Shown here piece by piece: positions 34,146 to 44,497 of a stretch of DNA of 64,000 bases; the stretch's first letter is position 1, and each line of letters opens with the position of its first letter. Position numbers and translations under genes: made by a program. Source of the DNA: Thiothrix caldifontis (GTDB lineage: Bacteria > Pseudomonadota > Gammaproteobacteria > Thiotrichales > Thiotrichaceae); the NCBI RefSeq assembly GCF_900107695.1, contig NZ_FNQP01000010.1, positions 1 to 64,000 on the forward strand, given 5' to 3'. Below the pieces are notes generated by a model, which saw only the letters and a program-made list of their open reading frames with translations, did no database searches and had not been told where the DNA came from.

Positions 34146-34718
34146 ATGCTAAAAGCCAGTGCGTTATGGTTGTGGGTAGTGATTCTTTGGGGTCAGCCTG
34201 TGGTGGCAGTCGATGACATGGTTGCCCAACATTCCGTGCGCATTGCCATTGTGAATGTTGCCAGTTTACTGGAAAACGCGCCCCAGTCTAAAGCAGCGGA
34301 TGCTAAGTTGAAGTTGGATTTTGTGCCGCGTGAGCAAAAATTGGAAGCTGATCAAAAAGCCATTCGTCAATTAGAAGATGAGCTAACTGCCCGTAGTGAA
34401 GCCGGTGTTTTGTCGGAATCTGAAAAAGTACAGCGTCAACGCGAGTTGCGTGATTTACAGCGCAAATATACCCGTGAAATGGAAGATTTCCGTGAGGCAG
34501 TGCGCAGTGCTCGTGATATGGCCATCGATACCTTGCAAGCAGGTATTATTCAAGCTATTGGTGAGGTACGTGAGCAAGAGAAAATCGACATCGTGTTGCG
34601 CGAAAGTAATTACATTGTTGCCAGTGACCGTATTGATATTACTGCCAAAGTTATGTTGCATTTGGAACAAAAGTTTCAAGCGCAACAGACGTTAGAGCCT
34701 GCGGGTAAACAGGAATGA
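34146..34718 (+). CDS. skp: Periplasmic chaperone Skp/OmpH
   Basis: A 190-residue protein with an N-terminal export signal and a long charged coiled-coil middle (about 60-140), the arms of the Skp jellyfish fold. It carries unfolded outer-membrane proteins to BamA. It lies 3 bp after bamA and overlaps lpxD by 4 bp. Confidence 0.9.
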   Translation: MLKASALWLWVVILWGQPVVAVDDMVAQHSVRIAIVNVASLLENAPQSKAADAKLKLDFVPREQKLEADQKAIRQLEDELTARSEAGVLSESEKVQRQRELRDLQRKYTREMEDFREAVRSARDMAIDTLQAGIIQAIGEVREQEKIDIVLRESNYIVASDRIDITAKVMLHLEQKFQAQQTLEPAGKQE

Positions 34719-35713
34719 AAGCCATGCCAAAGGGTTTCTCGTTACAGGAATTAGCAGAATACACAGATTCTGATATACGAGGTGATGCTCAGTTACGCTT
34801 GTATTCAGTTGCTTCCATTGAGAAAGCCGTGTCAGGCGACCTCAGCTACATTCGTGATGCCAAATACCGCCATTATCTACAAACGTCTGAAGCCAGTGCC
34901 TTGATTTTGCCCACGGATATGGCGCAAACCTATCAGGGTAACTGCCTTGTCAACCCGAATCCTTATCTTGCTTACGCTAAAGCCGTGACCCTGCTTTACC
35001 CTGCTGTGCGCCCTGCGGTGCTGATTCATCCTAGTGTGGTGATCGGTGACGGGGTTGAGCTAGGCGCAGATGTAGTGATTGAAGCCGGTTGTGTCATTGG
35101 TGACGGTTGTGTCATTGGCGATGGGAGCTGGCTGCACGCTAACGTTACCTTGTATGCTGATACTTACATTGGCAAGCGCTGTATTATTCATTCTGGTGCA
35201 GTTTTAGGTGCTGACGGTTTTGGGTTTGCCCCCGATCAGAAAACATGGTTTAAGATTCCGCAAGTCGGTAATGTTGTGGTTGGCGATGATGTCGAAATTG
35301 GCGCAAACACGACGATTGACCGTGCAGCTATGGGGTCAACCGTGATTGGTAACGGCGTGAAACTCGATAACCTGATCCAGATTGGGCATAACACCCAGAT
35401 TGGTGATTACACGGCAATGGCTGCTTGTACAGCGGTTGCGGGTAGTGTGCAAATTGGCAGGTATTGTCAAATTGCAGGCATGTGTGCGATTGCTGGGCAT
35501 TTGAGTATTACGGATCATGTTGTGGTAACAGGTACGAGCATGGTTTCGCATTCGATTACTAAACCAGGGGTATATTCCTCCGGTACGACAATAGAGGAAA
35601 ATGCTGTCTGGCGTAAGAACGCAGTGCGTTTTAACCAGTTGGATAAATTAGCACGCCGTTTACAGGAGTTGGAAAAACAACTAACGGCTTTACAAAATAA
35701 AGGGAGTACTTGA
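34715..35713 (+). CDS. lpxD: UDP-3-O-(3-hydroxyacyl)glucosamine N-acyltransferase
   Basis: A 332-residue enzyme for the third step of lipid A synthesis. An N-terminal uridine-binding domain is followed by a left-handed beta helix of hexapeptide repeats (GDGVELG, IGDGCVIGDG, IGANTTID) and a C-terminal helix. The catalytic His is expected in the LIQIGHNTQIGD area. A second start at 34724 is possible. Confidence 0.96.
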   Translation: MKAMPKGFSLQELAEYTDSDIRGDAQLRLYSVASIEKAVSGDLSYIRDAKYRHYLQTSEASALILPTDMAQTYQGNCLVNPNPYLAYAKAVTLLYPAVRPAVLIHPSVVIGDGVELGADVVIEAGCVIGDGCVIGDGSWLHANVTLYADTYIGKRCIIHSGAVLGADGFGFAPDQKTWFKIPQVGNVVVGDDVEIGANTTIDRAAMGSTVIGNGVKLDNLIQIGHNTQIGDYTAMAACTAVAGSVQIGRYCQIAGMCAIAGHLSITDHVVVTGTSMVSHSITKPGVYSSGTTIEENAVWRKNAVRFNQLDKLARRLQELEKQLTALQNKGST

Positions 35714-35719
35714 ACCGCT

Positions 35720-36172
35720 ATGGGCACAATGAACGTTGAAAAAATTAGAAATTACTTGCCGCACCGTTACCCATTTTTATTGGTAGATCGTGTGTTGGAA
35801 TATGAAGTCGGCAAATCTTTGACCGCAATTAAAAACGTTACGGTGAATGAGCCGTGGGTCAATGGGCATTTTCCACATCAGCCGATTATGCCGGGTGTTC
35901 TCATTATTGAAGCGTTGGCTCAAGCGACAGGTTTACTCGGTTTCCGCACCATGGGTGAGGAACCACAAAACGATACCCTATACTTGTTGGTGGCAGTGGA
36001 TAAAGCCCGTTTCAAACAAGCGGTTGTTCCTGGTGATCAGTTGGTGATGAAGGTTGAACTAGTGAAGCGTAAAGGCATTATGTGGGTCTTCAATGCGGAA
36101 GCACGGGTCGATGGTAAACTTGCAGTGTCGGCTGAACTCATGTGCGCGGCGAAAAAAGAGACGGTTGCTTGA
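35720..36172 (+). CDS. fabZ: 3-hydroxyacyl-[acyl-carrier-protein] dehydratase
   Basis: A 150-residue hot-dog-fold enzyme of fatty acid synthesis. Catalytic H50 and E64 lie in GHFPHQPIMPGVLIIEALAQ. It shares 3-hydroxyacyl-ACP with LpxA and LpxD, which explains its place between them. Confidence 0.97.
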   Translation: MGTMNVEKIRNYLPHRYPFLLVDRVLEYEVGKSLTAIKNVTVNEPWVNGHFPHQPIMPGVLIIEALAQATGLLGFRTMGEEPQNDTLYLLVAVDKARFKQAVVPGDQLVMKVELVKRKGIMWVFNAEARVDGKLAVSAELMCAAKKETVA

Positions 36173-36948
36173 GTAGCCTGATTCATCCCACGGCGATTGT
36201 GCACCCTGCTGCGCAACTGGCTGATGGTGTGGAAGTGGGGGCGTATAGCGTGATCGGTGCTGATGTCAGCGTCGGTCTTGCGACACGTATTGGTTCGCAT
36301 GTGGTGATTGAGGGACCAACACGCATTGGCGCGGAAAACCAGATTTACCAGTTTGCCTCGGTTGGGGCAGCGCCTCAGGATAAAAAATTCAATGGAGAAC
36401 TCACCGAATTGATTATCGGTGATCGCAATGTGATCCGTGAATGTTGCACCTTGAATCGCGGGACAGCACAGGATAAGGGCAAAACCGTCATTGGTAATGA
36501 CAACTGGATTATGGCTTATGTCCATATTGCTCATGACTGTGTTATCGGCAATAACACTATTTTTGCGAATAGTGCGACCTTAGCCGGACACGTAGAAATT
36601 CGTGACTGGGTGATTTTGGGTGGGTTTACCTTGGTCCACCAGTTTTGCACCATTGGTGAACATGCTTTTACGGGTATGGGGTCAGCTATCGGCAAGGATG
36701 TTCCTCCCTATGCCATGGTGACAGGTGCACCCGCTGAACCGCGCAGTATCAATATGGAAGGTTTAAAACGCCGTGGTTACAGCATGGAAGCTATTCATCG
36801 TATTAAAGAAGCGCACCGCATTCTTTACCGCCACAACCTGACGACTCAGGAAGCACTCGCCAAAATTGATGTGGATTACGGCGAATATCCTGATATTCGT
36901 TTGTTGCTTGATTTTTGCCATAATAGTCAGCGGGGGCTGATCCGTTAA
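36169..36948 (+). CDS. lpxA: UDP-N-acetylglucosamine acyltransferase
   Basis: A 259-residue first enzyme of lipid A synthesis with a hexapeptide-repeat helix. HIAHDCVIGNN holds the catalytic His, and a C-terminal helical domain follows. I chose a TTG start at 36169 (TTGA overlap with the fabZ stop), since it gives the normal N-terminus SSLIHPTAIVHP. A GTG at 36142 inside fabZ would add nine atypical residues. Confidence 0.95.
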   Translation: MSSLIHPTAIVHPAAQLADGVEVGAYSVIGADVSVGLATRIGSHVVIEGPTRIGAENQIYQFASVGAAPQDKKFNGELTELIIGDRNVIRECCTLNRGTAQDKGKTVIGNDNWIMAYVHIAHDCVIGNNTIFANSATLAGHVEIRDWVILGGFTLVHQFCTIGEHAFTGMGSAIGKDVPPYAMVTGAPAEPRSINMEGLKRRGYSMEAIHRIKEAHRILYRHNLTTQEALAKIDVDYGEYPDIRLLLDFCHNSQRGLIR

Positions 36949-36951
36949 CGC

Positions 36952-38106
36952 ATGAAGCGTATTGCCATCATTGCTGGAGAAACGTCAGGTGATTTGCTGG
37001 CGGCTCGTTTGATTCTTGCTTTACGTAAGTGTATTCCTGAGCTTGAATTTGAAGGCATTGCAGGCAGTGAAATGCAAGCAGCGGGTTGCCAAAGCTTATT
37101 TCCCTTAGAAAAACTCTCCGTTATGGGGTTGGTAGAGGTTTTAGCACATTTGCCGGAGCTGCTGTCTATCCGTCAGCAGTTGTTACGGCATTGGCAGGCG
37201 AATCCCCCCGACTTATTCATCGGTGTGGATGCACCTGATTTTAACTTGCCTCTTGCTGCCAAATTACATGCTTTGGGTATTCCTACCGTGCATTACGTGA
37301 GTCCTTCTGTATGGGCGTGGCGGGCTAAACGGGTGCGCAAAATGCGTGGCAATATTGATTTAATGCTAACGTTGTTTCCGTTTGAAGTGGATTTTTACCG
37401 TGAACATGGCATGACGGCTGAGTTTGTCGGGCATCCCCTTGCAGACGAAGTGGCGTTTGATGCGAGGCGTGAACTAGCCCGCGAACAGTTGGATTTGCCG
37501 TGCCGTCAGCGTATTCTGGCTATTTTACCGGGTAGTCGCAGTGGGGAAGTGCGCCGTCTTGCCCCTGATTTTTTGCGAGCGGCTTGGCAATTGCAACAGC
37601 GTTACCCTGATTTATGTTTGGTGGCCCCGGCTGCAACGCCTCGGTTACGGCAAGAATTAGAGGCGGTACGTCAACAAGTAGCACCTGATCTTAGTCTCAC
37701 CGTGTTAGATGGGCAATCGCGTACCTTGATGCAAGCGGCTGATTATATCGTGTTAGCGTCCGGTACAGCGGTGTTGGAAGGCATGTTAGCCGGGCGCTTG
37801 ATGGTCGCGGCGTATCGCGTTGCCCCGTTGACGGCGTGGTTGATTCGTACCTTCCATTTGTTGAAAGTTCGTTTTGTGACCTTGCCCAACAACTTGGCTA
37901 ATGAGGCGTTGGTAACAGAACTGCTTCAAGAGCAGGTCACCCCGTTGAATCTCGTGCAGGCAGTAGAAAATTTGTTTACCCTACCTGTTGAACGCCAACG
38001 CTACATTCTGCAACGTTTTCAAGCATTACACGCACAACTGCGCCAAAACGCGAGTGCCAGTGCCGCTAATGCCATTCTTACCCATTTTTCGGTTAAAAAA
38101 TCGTAG
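36952..38106 (+). CDS. lpxB: Lipid-A-disaccharide synthase
   Basis: A 384-residue GT19 glycosyltransferase joining UDP-diacylglucosamine and lipid X. AGETSGDLLAARL, HYVSPSVWAWR, GHPLADEV and LPGSRSGEV are signature segments. It starts 3 bp after lpxA. Confidence 0.97.
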   Translation: MKRIAIIAGETSGDLLAARLILALRKCIPELEFEGIAGSEMQAAGCQSLFPLEKLSVMGLVEVLAHLPELLSIRQQLLRHWQANPPDLFIGVDAPDFNLPLAAKLHALGIPTVHYVSPSVWAWRAKRVRKMRGNIDLMLTLFPFEVDFYREHGMTAEFVGHPLADEVAFDARRELAREQLDLPCRQRILAILPGSRSGEVRRLAPDFLRAAWQLQQRYPDLCLVAPAATPRLRQELEAVRQQVAPDLSLTVLDGQSRTLMQAADYIVLASGTAVLEGMLAGRLMVAAYRVAPLTAWLIRTFHLLKVRFVTLPNNLANEALVTELLQEQVTPLNLVQAVENLFTLPVERQRYILQRFQALHAQLRQNASASAANAILTHFSVKKS

Positions 38107-38118
38107 AGACACTACACC

Positions 38119-38658
38119 ATGGTCTACCTTACCAAACTTAAACACACTGGCTCTGTTATCAGTTCCAGTGATCAATTTGGCGCAAAAATGTTTGAAGTGG
38201 CGGCACGCTACTTTTCTCACTATACACGCGGTATTTTTATTGGCACGGGTAGCGGGGTGGTGGCGCAATACTTCATGCAAACACCTGTGCCATTTTCCTT
38301 TGTGGAAAAGCACCCAGCGTTTGTGCGTCAGTTTCATGAGCGTTTTGGTGTAAATACGCCGTTACTGGCACAAGATTTTTTCACCCTGCCGATTGATAAC
38401 AGTGACGCAGGCTTAGCCAATTGCATCATGGTGTCGTGTATGCCGGTGACCGGGCCGTTTTATTCTGAAAAGTTGGTGGAACAGTTCCGCGATGCGCTCA
38501 ATAGTGGTTCGACGATTGTGCAGATGAGTTATACACCCTTTATTAGGCAAATTCGTTTGTTTGAGCGTTTACAACGTGAAGGTTTTAAGGTGCAACGGGT
38601 GAGTACGGTCTTTTTCAATATTCCCCCAGCTTCTGTCTTTGTGTTGAGAAAAGCCTAA
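38119..38658 (+). CDS. Putative SAM-dependent methyltransferase (phospholipid methyltransferase-like)
   Basis: A 179-residue protein with a Rossmann-like pattern: [13 protein letters not shown] near 38-50 (motif I), VEKHPAF as the acidic end of the second strand, and LAQDFFTLP as the aspartate-containing third. The layout recalls small phospholipid N-methyltransferases. It sits between lpxB and rnhB, and its stop overlaps the rnhB start (TAATG). A lipid or envelope substrate is suggested by the neighbours, but the motif match is loose. Confidence 0.5.
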   Translation: MVYLTKLKHTGSVISSSDQFGAKMFEVAARYFSHYTRGIFIGTGSGVVAQYFMQTPVPFSFVEKHPAFVRQFHERFGVNTPLLAQDFFTLPIDNSDAGLANCIMVSCMPVTGPFYSEKLVEQFRDALNSGSTIVQMSYTPFIRQIRLFERLQREGFKVQRVSTVFFNIPPASVFVLRKA

Positions 38659-39224
38659 TGGTGGTTGCGGGCGTGGATGAGGTGGGGCGAGGGCCATTGG
38701 CAGGTGCAGTAGTGGCGGCTGCGGTTATTCTTGACCCAAACCAGCCAATCGTTGGCTTGAATGACTCCAAAAAACTCACGGCAAAGCGTCGTGAGCAGTT
38801 GGCGGTTGAGATTCGGGCCAAAGCCTTAGCATGGAGCTTAGGACGGGCGGAAGTAGAAGAAATTGATCAGATCAATATTTTGCAAGCAACATTTTTAGCG
38901 ATGCAACGGGCATTAGAAGGTTTGGCGATTCAGCCCGATTTGGTCAAAATTGATGGTAATCGTTGCCCCGTATCGACGTATGCGATGCAGGCAATTGTCG
39001 GTGGGGATGCAACGGTAGCGGAAATCAGTGCGGCGTCGATTCTGGCAAAAGTGGTGCGTGATGCGGAGTTGGTGGCATTGGATGCGATTTACCCACAATA
39101 CGGGTTTGCTAAACACAAAGGGTATGGAACGGCGGCACATTTAGCGGCATTGCGTGAGTTTGGCGCTACGCCGATTCATCGACGTAGCTTTGCACCGGTC
39201 AGGCAAACGCTCGCAGCGTCTTAA
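38658..39224 (+). CDS. rnhB: Ribonuclease HII
   Basis: A 188-residue enzyme that cuts RNA in RNA-DNA hybrids. [13 protein letters not shown] at the N-terminus holds the first catalytic Asp and Glu. Further Asp residues are in KIDGN and the [10 protein letters not shown] region. It follows lpxB in many gammaproteobacteria. It converges on ppk1 with a 4-bp overlap. Confidence 0.97.
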   Translation: MVVAGVDEVGRGPLAGAVVAAAVILDPNQPIVGLNDSKKLTAKRREQLAVEIRAKALAWSLGRAEVEEIDQINILQATFLAMQRALEGLAIQPDLVKIDGNRCPVSTYAMQAIVGGDATVAEISAASILAKVVRDAELVALDAIYPQYGFAKHKGYGTAAHLAALREFGATPIHRRSFAPVRQTLAAS

Positions 39225-41305
39225 CCATTGCCCAGCAGTTTTAAGAGTTGCTGTTGAGCGTTAATAGCTGCGGCTTCCTCCCCCTCAGGTTGTTGGCGCA
39301 AGTATGTGCCATCAGCCTGCAATTCCCACGCCTGCGTATTGTCTTGCAAGTGCAATTCAAATGCTTCGTGAATAATCCGTTGCCGCAGTTTCTGATCCAG
39401 AATCGGGAAAGCCACTTCCACGCGGCGGAAGAAATTACGCGGCATCCAATCCGCACTGGAACAATACAATTCCTCATCACCGGCATTCTGGAAATAAAAC
39501 ACCCGTGGGTGTTCTAAAAACCGCCCCATGACCGAGCGCACATGAATATTTTCGGAAATGCCCGCAATGCCGGGGCGCAAGCAACACACCCCGCGTACCA
39601 CCAATTCCACCCTTGCACCCGCTTGCGAGGCTTGATACAAAGCGCTAATCGTTTGCGGTTCAATCAAGGCATTCATGCGAGCGCGGATCAACGCGGGCTT
39701 ACCTGCTAAGGCGTGTTGGGTTTCACGCTGGATTTTATCCATGATCGCGAGGTGCAAGGTGAATGGCGCTTCCAGCAAATATTTCAGGTCGCGCATTCGC
39801 CCCAGGCCCGTGAGCATGTGGAAGACTTTGTGCACGTCTTCGGTCATGTCTGCTTGACAGGTGAGCAAACCAAAATCGGTGTAAATCCGTGCCGTGCCGG
39901 GGTGATAGTTGCCTGTGCCAAGGTGGGCGTAACGGCGTAAGTGTTGACCTTCGCGCCGCACCACTAGACACAGTTTCGCATGGGTTTTGTAACCCACCAC
40001 GCCATACACCACGTGCGCCCCGGCATTCTGCAATTGATTGGCAAGCCCGATATTGGCTTCTTCATCGAAACGCGCCCGCAATTCGACTACCACCGTGACT
40101 TCTTTGCCTAAGCGTGCTGCCCGAATCAGGTGCTTGACCAGTTCGGATTGTTTGCTGGTGCGGTACAGCGTCATTTTAATCGCCAATACATTGGGGTCTT
40201 TGGCGGCTTGCTCAATAAAATCCAGCACCGTTTGGAAACTTTGGTAAGGGTGATGCATCAAGACATCGCTGTGTTTGATGCGTTCAAACAAATCCGGGTG
40301 ACGCTCAGCGACCGATGGGGCAGGGCGGAACGGTGGAAAGCGCAAGTCAGGGCGATCCACCAAATCGGCAATGGCCATTAAGCGGTTAAGGTTGACTGGG
40401 CCATTGACGTTGTAAACATCCTGTTCACACAGGTGGAATTGTTCCATCAGGTATTCGATATTGTCCGTTGGGCAATGGTCGGCGACTTCCAAACGCACCA
40501 CCGCGCCGTAATTGCGTTGCGGCAATTCGCCTTGCATGGCTTGCAACAGATCGTCGACTTCTTCCTCATCCACGTACATATTGCTGTTGCGGGTGAGGCG
40601 GAATTGGTAGCAGCCCAACACTTCCATGCCGGGGAACAGCCGATCAATAAAAGCGTGCAAGATGGAAGAAAGGAACACGAAACTGTCATTGCTGGCAGCC
40701 ATGCCTTCGGGCAGACGGATAATGCGTGGCAAACTGCGCGGTGCTTGCACAATGGCGGTATCAATTTCACGCCCGAAGGCATCCGTACCTTGCAAGCTGA
40801 TAATGAAATTCAGGCTTTTATTGATGACATTAGGGAACGGGTGCGCGGGGTCTAGCCCCAGTGGACTCAACAAGGGCATGAGTTCGCGGTCGAAATAATC
40901 CGATAGCCAAGCCAGTTGCCGTTCATCCCAATGGGTACGACGTACAAAGTAAATGCCTTCTTGGCGCAGCGCAGGAATGATGGATTCGTTCAACAGTTTG
41001 TATTGGGATTCAACCAGTGCGTGTGCCGTGGTCGTAATTTGCCTCAATGCTGCCGTTGGGGTTAAGCCATCTGCACCAATGGAGGCGACATCCAGTTGCA
41101 ACTGTTGCTTGAGACTGGCTACCCGGACTTCAAAAAACTCATCCATATTCGCACTGGAAATACACAGAAAGCGCAGACGTTCCAGTAGCGGTACACGCGG
41201 GTCTTGCGCCAGCTCCATGACGCGGCGGTTAAAGGCAAGCAGGCTGAGTTCGCGATTGAGGTAGTAATCGGGGTTATTCAGGTCGGGTGCAGCATTTTCC
41301 TGCAT
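39221..41305 (-). CDS. ppk1: Polyphosphate kinase 1
   Basis: A 694-residue enzyme that makes polyphosphate from ATP. The N-terminus has [15 protein letters not shown]. The catalytic part has [40 protein letters not shown] with the phosphorylated His, and GTGNYHP. I chose the ATG at 41305, preceded by AGGAT, because it gives the family length. The longer frame to 41533 has no homologous look. Confidence 0.96.
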   Translation of the reverse strand: MQENAAPDLNNPDYYLNRELSLLAFNRRVMELAQDPRVPLLERLRFLCISSANMDEFFEVRVASLKQQLQLDVASIGADGLTPTAALRQITTTAHALVESQYKLLNESIIPALRQEGIYFVRRTHWDERQLAWLSDYFDRELMPLLSPLGLDPAHPFPNVINKSLNFIISLQGTDAFGREIDTAIVQAPRSLPRIIRLPEGMAASNDSFVFLSSILHAFIDRLFPGMEVLGCYQFRLTRNSNMYVDEEEVDDLLQAMQGELPQRNYGAVVRLEVADHCPTDNIEYLMEQFHLCEQDVYNVNGPVNLNRLMAIADLVDRPDLRFPPFRPAPSVAERHPDLFERIKHSDVLMHHPYQSFQTVLDFIEQAAKDPNVLAIKMTLYRTSKQSELVKHLIRAARLGKEVTVVVELRARFDEEANIGLANQLQNAGAHVVYGVVGYKTHAKLCLVVRREGQHLRRYAHLGTGNYHPGTARIYTDFGLLTCQADMTEDVHKVFHMLTGLGRMRDLKYLLEAPFTLHLAIMDKIQRETQHALAGKPALIRARMNALIEPQTISALYQASQAGARVELVVRGVCCLRPGIAGISENIHVRSVMGRFLEHPRVFYFQNAGDEELYCSSADWMPRNFFRRVEVAFPILDQKLRQRIIHEAFELHLQDNTQAWELQADGTYLRQQPEGEEAAAINAQQQLLKLLGNG

Positions 41306-41581
41306 GATAACATCCTGTTCCGTGTTCGGTATTGTTGGTGATGGCGTGCAACCATAGACGCAAGATGTGACAGTTTGATTACAGTTTGTGCGTAGATGGT
41401 CATCTTCGCCCAAACGCCAAAGATAGCGCAACGGTAACGACGGCAGGTTTACAGGGGCAGTTGTTGTTATTCTCATGATCGACAGTACACTGTGTAAAGG
41501 TTTTATTGGTATAGTTGTATTAACAGTTACCAATCATACACCATGTGGGCTGAATCATAAAAAAATGAGGCATGATTAGAT

Positions 41582-42313
41582 ATGTTTGAATTAGTCAAAT
41601 CTGGCGGGATTATGATGTTCCCCCTGATTCTGAGTTCGATTATTGCATTAGCGATTATTATTGAGCGTTTTTTGTCGTTGCGTGTTAGTAAGGTTGTGCC
41701 TTCCAGCGATATTGAACGTGCTCGCAAACTTGCTGGTATCAATAAGCTGGCGGATGTGCAAGTCGATGAACTACGCAACGGTTCGTTGCTGGGGCGTGTT
41801 TTGGCAACAGGGCTGGAAAGCCGCGAATTGCCACGCCACATTATGAAAGAAAACGTCGAAGAAGCCGGACGGCACGTGGTACAAGAATTGGAACGTTACC
41901 TGCCAGCCTTGGGTACAATCATTACGATTGCGCCAATGATGGGTTTGCTGGGAACCGTGCTGGGGATGATCGGGGTTTTCAGTGCGATCAATACCGCTGG
42001 GGTGGGCAATCCGCAGCAGATGGCGGGCGGGATTTCCGAGGCATTGGTGACAACGGTCGTCGGCTTGTTGATTGCAATTACCACCTTGGTGTTCGAGCGC
42101 TATTTCAAGGCAAAAGTCGATAGCTATGTGGCGATTATGGAACGCGAAGCGCTGCGTTTGATTGAAATTGCTAATTCCAGCCGCAAAACCTTACCGGCGG
42201 CAATAACACCAGCGCCAGCCGCCGCTCGCTCTGCGGTGAGCACGCCAGCAGCGTCTCAAGCACGCCCAGCGCCTGCATCAGCACCGCTACCACGCGGGGG
42301 TAAACCTGCATGA
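41582..42313 (+). CDS. exbB: ExbB/TolQ-type proton channel protein
   Basis: A 243-residue MotA/TolQ/ExbB protein with three membrane segments. GTIITIAPMMGLLGTVLGMI and GGISEALVTTVVGLLIAI are the conserved helices. The C-terminus is a long Ala/Pro tail. With ExbD it uses the proton gradient to power an outer-membrane partner. No tonB is adjacent. The position before msbA is common in this class. Confidence 0.9.
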   Translation: MFELVKSGGIMMFPLILSSIIALAIIIERFLSLRVSKVVPSSDIERARKLAGINKLADVQVDELRNGSLLGRVLATGLESRELPRHIMKENVEEAGRHVVQELERYLPALGTIITIAPMMGLLGTVLGMIGVFSAINTAGVGNPQQMAGGISEALVTTVVGLLIAITTLVFERYFKAKVDSYVAIMEREALRLIEIANSSRKTLPAAITPAPAAARSAVSTPAASQARPAPASAPLPRGGKPA

Positions 42314-42744
42314 AGTTTCGTACCCGTGAACGCAGTGAAAGCAAGGTGGACTTGACCTCGCTGATTGATGTGGTATTCATGCTGTTGATTTTTTTCATGG
42401 TCACGACTACCTTTGACAAGAACGCTGAACTCAAGATTGAGTTGCCCACCGCGAGTAACGTGGCAAGTGCTTCCGCTGAAGACAAGCTGGAGTTATTGAT
42501 CGACGGGCAAGGGCGTTACTATATTAATGGACGCGAAGTGCTGAACAACCAGCCGGAAACGCTGTTCCAAGCCATGAGCATGACTTTGGAGGAGATGGGA
42601 AATAACACCCCGCCACTGGTCATTTCGGCGGATGCCAGTGTCAATTATCAAGCAGTCGTGACGGCAATGGACATCGCCGGACGGTTGGGGTTGACCAATT
42701 TCTCAATGGCAACGTCGCAATCGACCCGCAAACCACAGGAATAG
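42310..42744 (+). CDS. exbD: ExbD/TolR-type protein
   Basis: A 144-residue protein with a single N-terminal membrane helix after VDLTSLIDVVFMLLIFF, where the aspartate is the proton-binding residue, and a periplasmic domain. It overlaps exbB by 4 bp and precedes msbA by 1 bp. Confidence 0.92.
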   Translation: MKFRTRERSESKVDLTSLIDVVFMLLIFFMVTTTFDKNAELKIELPTASNVASASAEDKLELLIDGQGRYYINGREVLNNQPETLFQAMSMTLEEMGNNTPPLVISADASVNYQAVVTAMDIAGRLGLTNFSMATSQSTRKPQE

Positions 42745-42745
42745 G

Positions 42746-44497
42746 ATGACAACACCACGCACGACGGGTTGGCAGGTTTACCGCCGACTGATTGCTTATT
42801 CGCTGGGTTACTGGCACTACTTGGCGCTGGCAGCGGTGGGATTGGTGATCAGTGCGGCGACTCAGCCGTTCTTTGCGTGGGGTCTGAAGCCCTTGCTGGA
42901 TAAGGCCATCATTCAACGTGACTCGGATACCATTTTGTGGTTGCCCGTCGGTATTCTGGGGTTGTTTTTGTTGCGTGGTGCGGCGATGTTTTTGTCGGGT
43001 TATTACATCGGCATGATCGGGCGGCAAGTGACCAAAACCTTGCGCAATCAGGTGTTTAATCAGTTATTACGGATGCCGGTCAGCTTTTTTGAGAATACCC
43101 AGTCGGGCAAATTATTGGCTTACGTCAGTTATTACATTGATCAGGTAGCGAATGCCAGTATTCGCGGTATGACGACGTTGGTGCAAGATTCGGTCACTAT
43201 CTTGGGCTTGTTGGGCTTAATGTTGTGGTATAGCTGGCAATTAACCTTGGGTATTTTGGTGGTGGTGCCGCTGATTGCGCTGATTGTGGTGTATGCCACG
43301 CGCCGTTTGCGCCGCTTGAGCCATAAAGTGCAGGATTCGGTGGGGGATGTGACCCAGATTGCCAATGAAATGATCCGTGGTTACAAAGTGGTGCGGATTT
43401 TTAATGGCGAACCGTATGAAGAGCGCCGTTTCGGGGCTGCTAATGAGCAGAATATCGAGTTGCACATGAAGCGCATGGTGACTGAATTGCTCAGTACGCC
43501 CTTGGTGCAATTCATGGTGGCGTTGGCGCTGGCTGCCATTGTTTTCATGGCAACTCGCGAATCGACGCTGGAAGCTTTGTCGCCGGGTACTTTCATCTCC
43601 TTCATTATGGCAATGATTCTGATGCTCACCCCCATCCGCAATCTGACGCAGTTGAATGCGCAATTGCAGACTGCGATTGCTGCCGGTGAGGGTATTTTTG
43701 AGTTATTGGATAGCCCTACCGAAGCCGATACCGGCAAGCAAGCGCTCACCCAATGCCGAGGCGAAGTGTTGTTTCAAAACGTTTCCTTCCGTTACCCGAA
43801 TACCGACAAGTGGGTGTTGCGTGATATTAATTTGCGCGTTAACGCCGGTGAAAAAATTGCTTTGGTGGGAAAGTCAGGCAGTGGCAAAACCACCTTGGTT
43901 AACTTATTGCCGCGTTTTTACGATGTGCAACAGGGTGAAATCTTGCTGGATGGGGTGAAACTTTCTGAGCTGAGTTTGTATAACTTGCGCAGCCATATTG
44001 CGTATGTGGGGCAGGACGTGGTGCTGTTTAACGATACGGTACGCAACAATATTGCTTACGGCGACATGCGCGGGATGAGTGAGGCGCACATTCGGGCGGC
44101 TGCGGAAGCGGCTTTTGCGTTGGAGTTCATCGAAAAACTGCCGCAAGGGTTTGATACCCTGATTGGTGATAATGGCGTAATGTTATCCGGTGGGCAACGC
44201 CAACGTTTGTCGATTGCGCGGGCGATTTTGTCGAATGCGCCGGTGTTGATTTTGGATGAAGCCACGTCCGCGTTGGATACCGAATCCGAGCGCCACATCC
44301 AAGCCGCGCTGGATAATCTGCTCAGTAACCGTACTACCTTCATGATTGCACACCGTTTATCGACGATTGAGAATGCTGACCGTATTTTGGTGATGCAAGA
44401 TGGCGAAATTATCGAATCCGGTAAACATGCTGAATTGCTGGCACTGAATGGGCAGTACGCCAAGCTACACGCGCTGCAATTCCACGATGACACTTGA
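42746..44497 (+). CDS. msbA: Lipid A export ABC transporter MsbA
   Basis: A 583-residue half-transporter that flips lipid A core across the inner membrane. Six membrane helices occupy residues up to about 330. The ATPase has Walker A GKSGSGKTT, signature LSGGQRQRLSIARAI, Walker B ILDEATSALD, and the switch His in IAHRLST. It overlaps lpxK by 11 bp. Confidence 0.95.
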   Translation: MTTPRTTGWQVYRRLIAYSLGYWHYLALAAVGLVISAATQPFFAWGLKPLLDKAIIQRDSDTILWLPVGILGLFLLRGAAMFLSGYYIGMIGRQVTKTLRNQVFNQLLRMPVSFFENTQSGKLLAYVSYYIDQVANASIRGMTTLVQDSVTILGLLGLMLWYSWQLTLGILVVVPLIALIVVYATRRLRRLSHKVQDSVGDVTQIANEMIRGYKVVRIFNGEPYEERRFGAANEQNIELHMKRMVTELLSTPLVQFMVALALAAIVFMATRESTLEALSPGTFISFIMAMILMLTPIRNLTQLNAQLQTAIAAGEGIFELLDSPTEADTGKQALTQCRGEVLFQNVSFRYPNTDKWVLRDINLRVNAGEKIALVGKSGSGKTTLVNLLPRFYDVQQGEILLDGVKLSELSLYNLRSHIAYVGQDVVLFNDTVRNNIAYGDMRGMSEAHIRAAAEAAFALEFIEKLPQGFDTLIGDNGVMLSGGQRQRLSIARAILSNAPVLILDEATSALDTESERHIQAALDNLLSNRTTFMIAHRLSTIENADRILVMQDGEIIESGKHAELLALNGQYAKLHALQFHDDT

